From the NCBI GenBank assembly GCA_964370545.1, contig CAYJJQ010000001.1:142802-206801 (forward strand): 64,000 nucleotides of DNA. The letters are read 5' to 3'. A program made the position numbers and the translations under genes. Positions within the stretch are counted from its first letter, which is position 1. Each line of letters opens with the position of its first letter. Below, in pieces: positions 8,405 to 17,177 of this stretch. Source of the stretch: CAKOSP01 sp964370545 (GTDB lineage Bacteria; Bacillota_I; Bacilli_A; RF39; UBA660). The notes beneath the pieces are model-generated. The model was not told the DNA's origin. It did not search any database and saw only the letters and a list, made by a program, of their open reading frames with translations.

Positions 8405-9322
8405 ATGCTAGAAGAAGTTAGTATGATAGATAAATATGGAACTTTATTAACATTAAAAGAATATATAACAGATCCAGCAATAGCAAGAGATAATGAGATT
8501 AAAGAATGTTTACTTACTTTACTTACTCCTGATAAAAGTGCTTTATTAGTAGGTAAAGCTGGTATTGGTAAAACAGCTATAGTTGAAGGGATTGCATATA
8601 GAATAAAAAATAATGATGTTCCTGATGCTTTAAAGGGTTATGAAATAATAAAAGTAAATATAACCAATTTATTAGGAACTATTGAAACAGAAGGTGCTAC
8701 AGATAGTAAACTTGATGTTTTTATTAAAGAACTTTCTGAAAAAACTAAAACTATTATTTTTATTGATGAAACTCATTTACTAGTAAATAGAAATGGTGGA
8801 GTAGATTTTGCTAATATGTTAAAGCCAGTATTAGATAGAGGTTTAATCAAAATGATTGGTGCTACTACTACTGAAGAATATGAACAGTATATTTTAAGAG
8901 ATAGAGCGTTTTTAAGAAGATTTCAAAAAGTAGAAATAATAGAAACAGATAAGCCTACGACAGTTGAAATACTAATGGGAACTTTACCTAGATTAGAAAA
9001 ACAAACGGGAGTAAAGATTAGTTATCCGCTGGGAACTATAAAAAAATTATGTGAATTTATTGTTGAAATGACAGATGAATATAAAAGAGTATATGAAATT
9101 GCCAGTAGATATCCTGATATTTGTTTAACAATTTTATCAAATGCACTAACCTATGCATTATATGAAAATAGTAAAGAAGCAAGAATTAGACATTTTTATA
9201 AAGCAGTATATAATGCTAAGAATATATATCAGGATGCAAAAATTAAAGAAATAGCTAGATTTAAAGAAGTATTTTCTGATATGTTAATAAGTGAAGGTGT
9301 TGATTTAAATGATGTTAAGTAA
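8405..9322 (+). CDS. Single-AAA Clp-like ATPase (D1 module only)
   Basis: This 305-aa protein corresponds to the first AAA domain of ClpA/ClpB/ClpC and nothing else. It has Walker A GKAGIGKT (about 50-57) with the Clp continuation AIVEGIAYRI and VPDALKG. Walker B is IFIDE (118-122), followed by LKPVLDRG, the sensor region IGATTTEEY and arginine-finger candidates in RDRAFLRRF. The N-domain, middle domain, second AAA ring and ClpP-binding loop of true Clp unfoldases are absent. Start ATG 8405 follows AGGTGAT. It overlaps the next gene, for a small membrane protein, by 14 bases, so the two are probably co-translated. It could remodel a membrane or envelope partner (inference). Confidence 0.85.
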   Translation: MLEEVSMIDKYGTLLTLKEYITDPAIARDNEIKECLLTLLTPDKSALLVGKAGIGKTAIVEGIAYRIKNNDVPDALKGYEIIKVNITNLLGTIETEGATDSKLDVFIKELSEKTKTIIFIDETHLLVNRNGGVDFANMLKPVLDRGLIKMIGATTTEEYEQYILRDRAFLRRFQKVEIIETDKPTTVEILMGTLPRLEKQTGVKISYPLGTIKKLCEFIVEMTDEYKRVYEIASRYPDICLTILSNALTYALYENSKEARIRHFYKAVYNAKNIYQDAKIKEIARFKEVFSDMLISEGVDLNDVK

Positions 9323-9503
9323 TTTAGTAGCAAATATTTTTGAAGATACATGGGATACATTAGTAAGTTGGTATTCAGCATATGAAAATTTTATTTATAG
9401 TTTTGCACCAGGTTCATTAGGTAGTTTATTAATATTTTTATTAAATATAATTATTATTATATTTATACTTAAAGTTCTATCAAGCGGTTTTAAGAAAGAT
9501 TAG
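9309..9503 (+). CDS. Small single-pass membrane protein
   Basis: This encodes 64 aa with an acidic/aromatic N-terminal half (DTWDTLVSWYSAYENF) and one strong hydrophobic helix at about residues 38-58, closed by a basic tail (GFKKD). The start overlaps the end of the AAA gene by 14 bases, and the stop is 8 bases before the next start, a tight operon. It may serve as membrane anchor or adaptor for the AAA ATPase. That role is inferred from coupling alone. Confidence 0.7.
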   Translation: MMLSNLVANIFEDTWDTLVSWYSAYENFIYSFAPGSLGSLLIFLLNIIIIIFILKVLSSGFKKD

Positions 9504-9511
9504 GAGAAAAT

Positions 9512-10129
9512 ATGATTAAAGTAGATTTTGCATCAAACCAAATAGCATTTTGGTCAACGGTGTATGAAAAAAAGATAGTTGATACTCAAGGTTATGCTTT
9601 AGAGTTAGAAAAGAATAAAATTAATTTAACTAATGTCAGATTAGAGATTGCTAAATCAAAAGAGGATAATCCGGATTTAGTAAGCAAATTAGAAGAAGCA
9701 TATTTGAATTATTATGAAGCAAATATGTTATATATTAATAATAGTAATTCTAATGCATGGCATTTAACTTTAATAGAAATTATTAACAGTGTACCTATTT
9801 CCAATAATACATTTATTAAATCTTTAGCAGATTTAGTAATACAAGGATTAAATGGAGAAATGCAAGTGTTAAGACAAAGTATTATTGTAAATAATAAAAA
9901 GAATTTCTTAGATGAAACACAATTTAAGGATATTAGAAGAAGAGCTGAAGACATTGAAGCAAATTTAACAGATATTTATAAAGTTATGAGAACTGGTAAA
10001 AATATTGATGATAAAATTGATAATCTTAATTTTACAGACCTAACTAAATTTTCACCACTTGAAATATTAAATATGTTATACGGATTACATATGTATGTTA
10101 ATTTAGCAAATGTATCCAAAAGTAAATAA
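9512..10129 (+). CDS. Helical protein in the AAA operon
   Basis: This encodes 205 aa, soluble, mostly helical, with long amphipathic stretches at residues 20-75 and 110-155. AGGAG precedes the ATG. It is the last gene of the three-gene unit with the Clp-like AAA ATPase and the 64-aa membrane protein, ending at a terminator. No family is recognised. It could be a substrate or regulator of the ATPase (inference). Confidence 0.68.
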   Translation: MIKVDFASNQIAFWSTVYEKKIVDTQGYALELEKNKINLTNVRLEIAKSKEDNPDLVSKLEEAYLNYYEANMLYINNSNSNAWHLTLIEIINSVPISNNTFIKSLADLVIQGLNGEMQVLRQSIIVNNKKNFLDETQFKDIRRRAEDIEANLTDIYKVMRTGKNIDDKIDNLNFTDLTKFSPLEILNMLYGLHMYVNLANVSKSK

Positions 10130-10159
10130 ACTCAACAATCTCGATTTTTGAGTTTTTTT
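10128..10159 (+). terminator. Terminator of the AAA operon
   Basis: AAACTCAA and TTGAGTTT pair around a 13-base loop, followed by a run of Ts. Confidence 0.65.
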
Positions 10160-10193
10160 ATGGTATAATAATGTTTACATTGGAGGATTAAAC

Positions 10194-10775
10194 ATGTTAA
10201 AAAAAATCATGCTGTGTTGCTTTTTATTAATATTATTAACTGGTTGTTCTGATAAAGAGGAATCTCAAATAAATAATACAGAAATAACTGGTGGAGGTTA
10301 TGCGCAGTTAATGCAATCAGTAGATGTGCTAGAATTATTTGAACCTGGAACAGAAGCAACAGTTTTTGATATAGAAACTGGAGAAACTTACACTGTAAGA
10401 AGAGCAGTAGGAGGCTATGAAACTTTAGCTGATGTAGAAACTGTTTCTAGCGAAGATACAGCAGCTTTAATTTCTACTGCAGGTGGAGATTGGAATGTTA
10501 AAAGAAGAGCAGTAATAGTAACTATTGGGGATGTTCATATAGCTGCATCTATTGCGCCATTACCTCATTCAGGAAGTGAAGATGTTCCATATGGAGAATA
10601 TGTTGATCTTAGAAATGGAGCAACAGGACCAGGGATTAATCTTGATAGTATTAGAGATAATGATTTAATAGGCGTAGTGGATATATATTTTTATAATAGT
10701 TTAATTCCAGTTGTAGCAAGAATTGATGAACTTCATCAATCAATGGTGTTGAAGGCTTATCAATATGAAAAATAA
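10194..10775 (+). CDS. Lipoprotein with cell-envelope beta domain
   Basis: This 193-aa protein has a type II signal peptide with lipobox LLTGC and lipidated Cys18. The mature part carries the pattern FEPGTEATVFDIETGETYTV, then SSEDTAALISTAGGDWNVKRRAVIVTIG and HIAASIAPLPH. It resembles a domain in clostridial and Bacilli cell-surface proteins (G-T-x-A-x-V-x-D-x-x-T-G and RRPVIVTVG-type motifs) whose biochemical role I do not know. TGGAGGA precedes the ATG. It overlaps the YibE/F gene by 11 bases, so they form one operon. Confidence 0.75.
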   Translation: MLKKIMLCCFLLILLTGCSDKEESQINNTEITGGGYAQLMQSVDVLELFEPGTEATVFDIETGETYTVRRAVGGYETLADVETVSSEDTAALISTAGGDWNVKRRAVIVTIGDVHIAASIAPLPHSGSEDVPYGEYVDLRNGATGPGINLDSIRDNDLIGVVDIYFYNSLIPVVARIDELHQSMVLKAYQYEK

Positions 10776-11868
10776 AATAATATATATATTAATTAGTATA
10801 ATTATTGTATTACCTATAAGTGTTAATGCATATTCAAACAATCTTAGTGAAGAATTTCAAAGTGAGTTATTTACAGCAGAAATATTAGAAATTTTAGGTC
10901 GTGAAAGTTATGAAAGTTCAATAATTCAAAGTTTAAAAATAGAAATATTAAACGGAGAATATAAGGGAGACACTTTTGTTATAACTAATACTATCACTAA
11001 TACAGAAAATGATATAAAGCTAGAGCCAGGAGATAAAATAAATGTAGTTAATTATGGTGATAATGAATTTTATTTTCATAGTTATGAAAAATCAAATTAC
11101 TTATTATTATTAACAATAATTTTTGCATTACTAGTTATATTTATTGGTAAATTTAAGGGTTTAAAAGCGTTATTATCCCTTATTCTTACAATATTATTAA
11201 TATTATTTGTTTTAGTTCCATTACTCCTTAAAGGGTATAATCCAATACCTTTATCTATTTTAATTTGTATACTTGCTACAGTAATTACTTTTGGTATTAC
11301 TAATGGTATAACTAAAAAATCGCTAATAGCATTAATTGGAGTAAGTGGAGGATTAATTGCAGCAGGAATAATCATTTATATTTTTACACATTTAATGAAT
11401 TTAAGCGGTATGGCATCAGAAAGCGAGCAAATGCTACTTTATTTACCAGGTGATATTACTTTTGACTTTAAAGGCTTATTATTTGCAGGTATTATAATAG
11501 GAGCGCTTGGTGCTTGCATGGATGTTGCCATGGAACTTACTTCTTCATTGTTTGAAATTAAAGCTCATAAACCTAATATAGAGGATAAAGATTTAATGAA
11601 ATCTGGTTTTAATATAGGTAAAGATATTATGGGAACCATGGTAAATACATTAATTCTTGCTTATACAGGAACCTCACTTCCAACAATTTTATTATTTGTT
11701 GGATTTGAAAAAAATTTTATAGAAATTATAAATTTAGAATCAATATCAATTGAAATATTAAGAGCTATGTCTGGAAGTATAGGATTATTATTAACTATTC
11801 CCATTACTATTCTTATATTTATAGCGATATCTAAAATGAAGGTGAAAAATGAAAAAAATACTAACTAA
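10765..11868 (+). CDS. YibE/F-family membrane protein
   Basis: This 367-aa protein has an N-terminal signal-like segment, an extracytoplasmic region to about residue 105 and then roughly eight membrane helices. The EPGDKINVV stretch before the helices and the motif IIGALGACMDVAMELTSSL are characteristic of the YibE/F family. That family is widespread in Firmicutes and of unestablished function, with transport suggested. It overlaps its neighbours on both sides (11 and 20 bases), so it is translationally coupled to the lipoprotein and the surface protein. A joint role in the envelope is likely (inference). Confidence 0.88.
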   Translation: MKNKIIYILISIIIVLPISVNAYSNNLSEEFQSELFTAEILEILGRESYESSIIQSLKIEILNGEYKGDTFVITNTITNTENDIKLEPGDKINVVNYGDNEFYFHSYEKSNYLLLLTIIFALLVIFIGKFKGLKALLSLILTILLILFVLVPLLLKGYNPIPLSILICILATVITFGITNGITKKSLIALIGVSGGLIAAGIIIYIFTHLMNLSGMASESEQMLLYLPGDITFDFKGLLFAGIIIGALGACMDVAMELTSSLFEIKAHKPNIEDKDLMKSGFNIGKDIMGTMVNTLILAYTGTSLPTILLFVGFEKNFIEIINLESISIEILRAMSGSIGLLLTIPITILIFIAISKMKVKNEKNTN

Positions 11869-12820
11869 CATATTATTGTTATTATTAATATTATTGCCGT
11901 CAACTGTATTTGCGTGTCCACATTATGATGAAGATGGTAATATACATTTGCAAACATATAATGATGATTATTCAATGATCAATATGCTTTATCCTAAAGA
12001 TAAACATTTACATGTAAAAACAGTTAATTCTATAGATAAAGATTATTATATAATACCTGATTATGATGCACTTCAGTATGAAACATTTAGTTTTGCAATT
12101 ATCCAAAATAATGAAACATATTATACTTATTATTGGTATGTAAATAATGACTTATTACCAGAAGATGTTGATACTATAGAAAATACTGTTAAAAACTTGG
12201 AATATATGAATGTTACATCAAATGACTTTAATTTAAAAGTGTTCTTTACAAATACCTATGGTGAGGGTAGTAAATTTAATAATGAATATACAAAAGAAAT
12301 ATATTATGATGTAATTATTGCAAACAAAATAGAAGATACTCAGTATACCGATATAATAGCTAATAAGAATATGACATTATACTCTGAAAAAATAGTTCAA
12401 ATAGATGCTAGATTTAATATAATGGAAGTAAATGGATATGATTATTCTAATGAATTTGAAGAAATAATTTCTTTATATGACGAAGTGATAATAGAAATGG
12501 ACATTACTTCAACAGAAGAAAGGTTAGTAGCTGTTAACTTAGATAAACCAATTACTGAAAATTCTTTTATAAATGTTACTAAAATAAGTGATACAAAATA
12601 TAGTTATTCAGTTAATGAAGTAGGAACCTATGCTATAGTTAGTATTGATGAAGATAATTTTATACCAGATGAAATAACAAATGTAAGTGTGGATGGTACA
12701 AGCGAAACTGAATTTGATGAATCAGGCACAGAAATACACTATATTATTGGTATTATAGTAGCTTTTATTATAACTATAATTGTAGTTAGCATAGTATCAA
12801 AGAAAAGTAAAAATAATTAG
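11849..12820 (+). CDS. Secreted surface protein with C-terminal membrane anchor
   Basis: This 323-aa protein has a signal peptide (about 1-22, cleavage near TVFA-CP), a beta-rich extracellular domain and one C-terminal membrane helix (about 293-316) with a basic tail KKSKNN. The mature start CPHYDEDGNIHLQ is unusual, holding Cys, two His and acidic residues within about 11 positions; it could bind metal (speculative). Its start overlaps the YibE/F gene by 20 bases. No LPxTG motif is present. Family unrecognised. Confidence 0.72.
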   Translation: MKKILTNILLLLLILLPSTVFACPHYDEDGNIHLQTYNDDYSMINMLYPKDKHLHVKTVNSIDKDYYIIPDYDALQYETFSFAIIQNNETYYTYYWYVNNDLLPEDVDTIENTVKNLEYMNVTSNDFNLKVFFTNTYGEGSKFNNEYTKEIYYDVIIANKIEDTQYTDIIANKNMTLYSEKIVQIDARFNIMEVNGYDYSNEFEEIISLYDEVIIEMDITSTEERLVAVNLDKPITENSFINVTKISDTKYSYSVNEVGTYAIVSIDEDNFIPDEITNVSVDGTSETEFDESGTEIHYIIGIIVAFIITIIVVSIVSKKSKNN

Positions 12821-12836
12821 CAAATAAGGAGATTAT

Positions 12837-13535
12837 ATGGAACAAGAAAATGTATCAAAAATTATTAAGCAAATAAGAGAAAAGCATAAATTAACTCAAT
12901 CTCAATTTGCAAATAAATTAGGTGTGACATTTCAAGCTGTAAGTAAATGGGAAAATGAGAAAAATATACCCGATATAACAATATTAAATAAAATATCTAA
13001 AGAATTTGATATAGATATTAATGAAATATTAAATGGAACAAAAGCTGTAAAAAATAATAATAAGAATAAATTAATATTTTTATTTATAGGTTTAATACTT
13101 TTATTAATTGTAGTAGCTATTACTTTCTGGCCGAATGACAAATTAGTTTTAAAACCAATATCTACTAATGCGAGTGAATTTAGTGTTAGTGGCAGTATTG
13201 TTTATAACAATGATGTTGCAACAATATATGTTTCAGATATCGAATATGCAGGCGAAAACAAAGATAAAATCTATAAAAGTATTAATTTTACCTTATATGA
13301 AGAATATGGAGATAAACTTGTTAAAATAAGCGAGAGAATAATTGAAAATGGTAATCAAAACTCATTTGAAGAAATAATAAGTGATATTCATTTTAATGTA
13401 GAAAACTATGCTGCAACATGTAAACAGTATGCGTGTAACGCCTTTTATATTAAAGTAACGGCAAAAGATAATAATGATCAAATAAGCACCTTTGAAATAC
13501 CGTTTGTATTTTTAGATGATTGTACATGTGAATAA
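12837..13535 (+). CDS. Membrane-anchored XRE regulator with extracellular domain
   Basis: This 232-aa protein has a cytoplasmic HTH_3 domain (about residues 8-65: IREKHKLTQSQFANKLGVT, AVSKWENEKNIPD). One membrane helix follows (about 78-97), then an extracellular domain of roughly 130 residues. The outer part holds cysteines in pairs (CKQYAC and CTC at the very end), possibly disulfide-bonded. The layout suggests a one-component sensor passing an envelope signal to DNA. AAGGAG precedes the ATG. It is the last gene of the lipoprotein-YibE/F-surface protein operon and may regulate it (inference). Confidence 0.85.
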   Translation: MEQENVSKIIKQIREKHKLTQSQFANKLGVTFQAVSKWENEKNIPDITILNKISKEFDIDINEILNGTKAVKNNNKNKLIFLFIGLILLLIVVAITFWPNDKLVLKPISTNASEFSVSGSIVYNNDVATIYVSDIEYAGENKDKIYKSINFTLYEEYGDKLVKISERIIENGNQNSFEEIISDIHFNVENYAATCKQYACNAFYIKVTAKDNNDQISTFEIPFVFLDDCTCE

Positions 13536-13560
13536 CTCAACTTATAGTTGAGTTATTTTC
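13531..13560 (+). terminator. Terminator of the envelope operon
   Basis: AATAACTCAAC and GTTGAGTTATT form an 11-bp stem with a five-base loop, then TTTC. It closes the 10194-13535 operon. Confidence 0.8.
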
Positions 13561-13620
13561 AACTAATAAGTTATTTATTTTTTTGTCAAAATAGTTAATA
13601 ATTATTTTGAGGTGATAAGT

Positions 13621-15552
13621 ATGTTGGAAAACAAAAAAAAGTTAGGGTTATTATTAATATTATTAGTTATTATAACTATAAGTATTATAATGGTAGTTTA
13701 TAATTATAATATTAAAAGAGTACCTGAAATTGAAAGTTTAATAGCTAAACAAGAAAAAATAGAAGAGGAATTTGAAATTGAAGGGTATACAATTGATTCT
13801 CCAAATATTATTTTAGATCCATATGATAATTCTCCATTAACTGCATTAGTTATTTTTAAAACAGAAGAATCAGTTAGTCCAGTAGTTACAATAAAAGGTA
13901 AAGATGAGCACACTACATATACTCAAACATTTGATGCAAATACAGAACATTATTTACCAATATTAGGATTATATGCAGATACTGATAATGAGATAATTAT
14001 AGAAATCGAAGGTAATGAAAAAACTATAAATATAAAAACGGAACCACTTCCAGATAATTTTCTATTACCAGAAAAAGTGTATAGTGATAAGAGTAAATTA
14101 GATAATGAATTATATTTTGTAACTCCTGCTACATTTGGGTACACTAGTGCTTATGATGTTAATGGTGATGTAAGATGGTATTTAAGCAATTCACTAACTT
14201 GGAAAATTGATAGATTAGAAAATGGAAATTTTTTGCTAGGTACTGAACGTATAATAGAGGCACCATATTATAATACTGGATTATATGAAGTAGATATGTT
14301 AGGGAAAATATATGTAGAGTATAAACTTTCTGGTGGATATCATCATGATTATTATGAACTTGATAATGGAGATTTATTAGTTCTATCTGATAATTTTGAA
14401 CATGGAACAGTTGAAGATATTATAGTTCAGCTTGATAGAGAAACTGGAGAAATTGTTAAAACTATTGATTTAAAAGATATTTTGAAAATGAATGATGGTA
14501 AAAGTGAAGATTGGGTAAGTTATGATTGGTTTCACAATAATTCTCTTTGGTTTGATGAAGAAACAAATTCAATAACTTTATCTGGTAGACATCAAGATGC
14601 AGTTATCAATATAGATTATACAACTGGAGAATTAAACTGGATTATTGGAGATAAAACAAATTGGAGTGAAGAATATCATCAATACTTTTTTACACCCGTA
14701 GGAAATGATTTTGAATGGCAATGGAGCCAACATGCAGCAATGATTACTCCAGAAGGTGATGTTTTAGTTCTTGATAATGGAAAAAACAAATCAAAAAATG
14801 AAGATGAATATGTAAGTGCAGAAGATAGTTATACAAGAGGGGTACATTATAAAATTGATACAAATGATATGACTATAGAGCAAGTATGGCAATATGGAAA
14901 AGAAAGAGGGAGTGAATTTTATTCATCATATGTATCAGATATTGACTATATTGCTGAAGATCATTATTTAGTTAGTTCAGGAGGAATAGTATACGTAGAC
15001 GGTGTTATTCAAAACTCGCCAGCAGGATTATTAGATGCAGATAAAATGGTATCAGATACTGTTGAAATATTAAACAATAAAGTTATTTATGAATTAGTAT
15101 TACCGATTAATACTTATAGAGCTGAAAAAATGCATTTATATGAAAATTATGAATTTAAATTAAATGGATTTGATACTAGGGGAACACTTGGTGAAACAAA
15201 AGTAGATGACTCTGGAATTAAATTCATGTTTACTAATGATATCGATAATGAATATGAAAGTAGAAACATTAATATAACAAAAGAAAATGATAGATTAGTA
15301 GTTAAAGGAGAGTTTGTTGAAAAAGATGAAATAAAAGTGATTTTAAGTAAAAATTTTATAGTTAAAGAATATGAAATTATTGTAAGTTCAAAGCCATACA
15401 CTGCTATGTGTGTAGATATATTTACAGATAGTAATGAAAAATTAAATGCATATAAATATATTAATGATGAAGGATTAAAGGGAACTTATAATATCTATAT
15501 GGAGTTAAATGGAAAAATTTATAATATAAATCAAAAAGTTGATTTCAATTAA
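13621..15552 (+). CDS. Aryl-sulfate sulfotransferase (ASST family), membrane-anchored
   Basis: This 643-aa protein belongs to the arylsulfotransferase family, which moves sulfate from one phenolic sulfate ester to another phenol through a sulfo-histidine, without PAPS. A single N-terminal membrane helix (about 8-28) places the enzyme outside. An N-terminal beta domain (about 50-145) precedes the propeller. Conserved active-site histidines are visible: HHD (241-242), HNNSL (His305), SGRHQDAV (Arg323-His324) and WSQHAAM (His371, probable catalytic). ATG 13621 follows GAGGTGAT and is preferred to GTG 13612. No sulfatase or dsbA/dsbL-like partner is adjacent. The natural substrates are unknown; host or dietary phenolic sulfates are plausible. 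Confidence 0.88.
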   Translation: MLENKKKLGLLLILLVIITISIIMVVYNYNIKRVPEIESLIAKQEKIEEEFEIEGYTIDSPNIILDPYDNSPLTALVIFKTEESVSPVVTIKGKDEHTTYTQTFDANTEHYLPILGLYADTDNEIIIEIEGNEKTINIKTEPLPDNFLLPEKVYSDKSKLDNELYFVTPATFGYTSAYDVNGDVRWYLSNSLTWKIDRLENGNFLLGTERIIEAPYYNTGLYEVDMLGKIYVEYKLSGGYHHDYYELDNGDLLVLSDNFEHGTVEDIIVQLDRETGEIVKTIDLKDILKMNDGKSEDWVSYDWFHNNSLWFDEETNSITLSGRHQDAVINIDYTTGELNWIIGDKTNWSEEYHQYFFTPVGNDFEWQWSQHAAMITPEGDVLVLDNGKNKSKNEDEYVSAEDSYTRGVHYKIDTNDMTIEQVWQYGKERGSEFYSSYVSDIDYIAEDHYLVSSGGIVYVDGVIQNSPAGLLDADKMVSDTVEILNNKVIYELVLPINTYRAEKMHLYENYEFKLNGFDTRGTLGETKVDDSGIKFMFTNDIDNEYESRNINITKENDRLVVKGEFVEKDEIKVILSKNFIVKEYEIIVSSKPYTAMCVDIFTDSNEKLNAYKYINDEGLKGTYNIYMELNGKIYNINQKVDFN

Positions 15553-15570
15553 AGAAGTAAAATTAAAATA

Positions 15571-15600
15571 AAACAGATTGAAAAAAATCTGTTTTTTATT
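15571..15600 (+). terminator. Terminator after the sulfotransferase
   Basis: AAACAGATT and AATCTGTTT pair, followed by TTTATT. Confidence 0.7.
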
Positions 15601-15639
15601 TAAATCATGGTATAATTTATTTGTAAGATGGAGGTAAAA

Positions 15640-16260
15640 ATGGAATTATTAGATATTTATGATAAGGAAGGAATTCACATAGGTAGTGAGGATAGAAAAG
15701 TTGTACATGAAAAAGGTTTGTGGCATAAAACTGTTCACTGCTGGTTATATGATTCAAAAGGAAATATATTTTTCCAAAGAAGAACTGATAGAGGAACTTT
15801 ATATACAACAGCATCAGGTCATCTAGCTTTAGGGGAAACTGTTAAAGAGGCTTTTGCTAGAGAAATAAATGAAGAACTAGGAACTGTTATTGATTGTGAA
15901 AATAGTGAGTTTGGATATATAGTTAATTATGAAGGATCATTTGTTAAAAATGATGGATCAGTATTTCTTGATAAAGCTTTTGCTAATATATATTTTTATA
16001 GATATGATGAAACTAATTATAATTTTCATTATGATGAAAGTGAAATACTTGAATTAGTAAAGGTTAATGCTAAAGAGACTTTAGAGTTATTTAGAAATGG
16101 TACTGGTAAAGTTCAAGGTGAAATTATAAAACTAGTTAATGGTGCTAATGAAGTAACTAATAGAGATATTGATATTGAAGAGTTTTTAGTAAATCCAGAT
16201 GAAACGCTTTTAACAAAATATCAAGATGTTTTAGAAAAAGTTATATATTTTATTAGCTAA
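15640..16260 (+). CDS. Nudix hydrolase (IPP-isomerase-like subgroup)
   Basis: This 206-aa protein carries a complete Nudix box at about residues 60-81: GHLALGETVKEAF followed by AREINEELG, which fits GX5EX7REUXEEXGU. The N-terminal part (LLDIYDKEG, GLWHKTVHCWLYD) resembles the Nudix subgroup close to isopentenyl-diphosphate isomerase (COG1443). A C-terminal extension of roughly 100 residues follows. The substrate cannot be read from the sequence. ATG 15640 is chosen because the ATG at 15628 lies within the GGAGGT ribosome binding site. Single-gene unit. Confidence 0.87.
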   Translation: MELLDIYDKEGIHIGSEDRKVVHEKGLWHKTVHCWLYDSKGNIFFQRRTDRGTLYTTASGHLALGETVKEAFAREINEELGTVIDCENSEFGYIVNYEGSFVKNDGSVFLDKAFANIYFYRYDETNYNFHYDESEILELVKVNAKETLELFRNGTGKVQGEIIKLVNGANEVTNRDIDIEEFLVNPDETLLTKYQDVLEKVIYFIS

Positions 16261-16304
16261 ATTAATTAAATATGATATAATAAATTTTATTAGGGAGGTT
16301 TAAC

Positions 16305-17054
16305 ATGAATAAATGTACATTTTATTTTGATAATAACAGAATAAGTGCTTATCCAGGAGAATACATAAAAAAGAAGTGGAATAAAATATATTCAAAAAGA
16401 GTTTCTCGAACGACATTTTTAGTTTTAGAAGAGGGGAAAAAAGAACTGATTTTAAAGCTTGAACAAATGATAGAATATATGATTAATAATATAAATTCTT
16501 CTAGGGTATTAATTATAAGTGGTCTTTCAAGAGCTAATATGGGAATGATTCTGTCTCTATGTAATCAAAAAATGAGAATTTTAGAACAAAATAATAATGC
16601 ACTAAAATCTGAAAATGATATAGCTTGGGAAAATCTTGCGGAAAATTTTAATTCCTTTAAAGACTTTGAAACTTTTATTTTTGAAAAACTAGCTACTTGC
16701 TATACATATGACAATGAAAATATGGGTGTGGAAAAATTAATTGACATTCTTAGTTACGATGAATTAAAAAATCTTTTATATTTATCACAATTAAAACTAG
16801 AAAGACTTCATTTACTAGATAATTTACCTATTGATATTGAAAACTTAAACTCTGAAAATGAGCTTGACTTTTATCTATGCAATTGTGATTATATAGATGA
16901 TATAGATTTAAAAAAATATTTAGTAAAATTAGGAGTTGCAGATCCGGAAAAATCATACTATGGACCGCAATTAATAGAAATGTTAAATATGTATTATATA
17001 GAAAATAATGCTAATCAAAGAAAATTACAAAAAGAAAAAGTTGATAGAGATTAA
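16305..17054 (+). CDS. Uncharacterised protein beside the tRNA-His repeat array
   Basis: This encodes 249 aa, soluble and mostly helical, with no recognised domain. GGGAGG precedes the ATG, and upstream lies TGATATAATA, a -10-like box shared with the gene at 18170. It is followed at once by repeat copy A, whose terminator stem begins within the last codons. As the first of three accessory genes stacked at the tRNA-His 3' end, it is probably acquired DNA (inference). Function unknown. Confidence 0.65.
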   Translation: MNKCTFYFDNNRISAYPGEYIKKKWNKIYSKRVSRTTFLVLEEGKKELILKLEQMIEYMINNINSSRVLIISGLSRANMGMILSLCNQKMRILEQNNNALKSENDIAWENLAENFNSFKDFETFIFEKLATCYTYDNENMGVEKLIDILSYDELKNLLYLSQLKLERLHLLDNLPIDIENLNSENELDFYLCNCDYIDDIDLKKYLVKLGVADPEKSYYGPQLIEMLNMYYIENNANQRKLQKEKVDRD

Positions 17055-17126
17055 TCTATCAACTTTATTTTTTATGGGGCAGTTTTAATTGAAGTTGCTA
17101 ACTTCCTTTAAGTAGAGTATAACTCT
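17036..17126. repeat. Repeat copy A: terminator plus tRNA-end-like segment
   Basis: Roughly 90 bases nearly identical to copy B at 18024. First comes a terminator hairpin (TTGATAGA/TCTATCAA with flanking A and T runs), then TTATGGGGCAG, which matches the tRNA-His 3'-end context. A second hairpin GAAGTT-GCT-AACTTC (17091-17105) and a third TAGAGT-ATA-ACTCTA follow. Each copy lies directly after an accessory gene. Confidence 0.75.
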
Positions 17127-17177
17127 AAAATTTGGAATTCACAATAGTTTTTGATATAATTTAATAGAGGTGCAATT

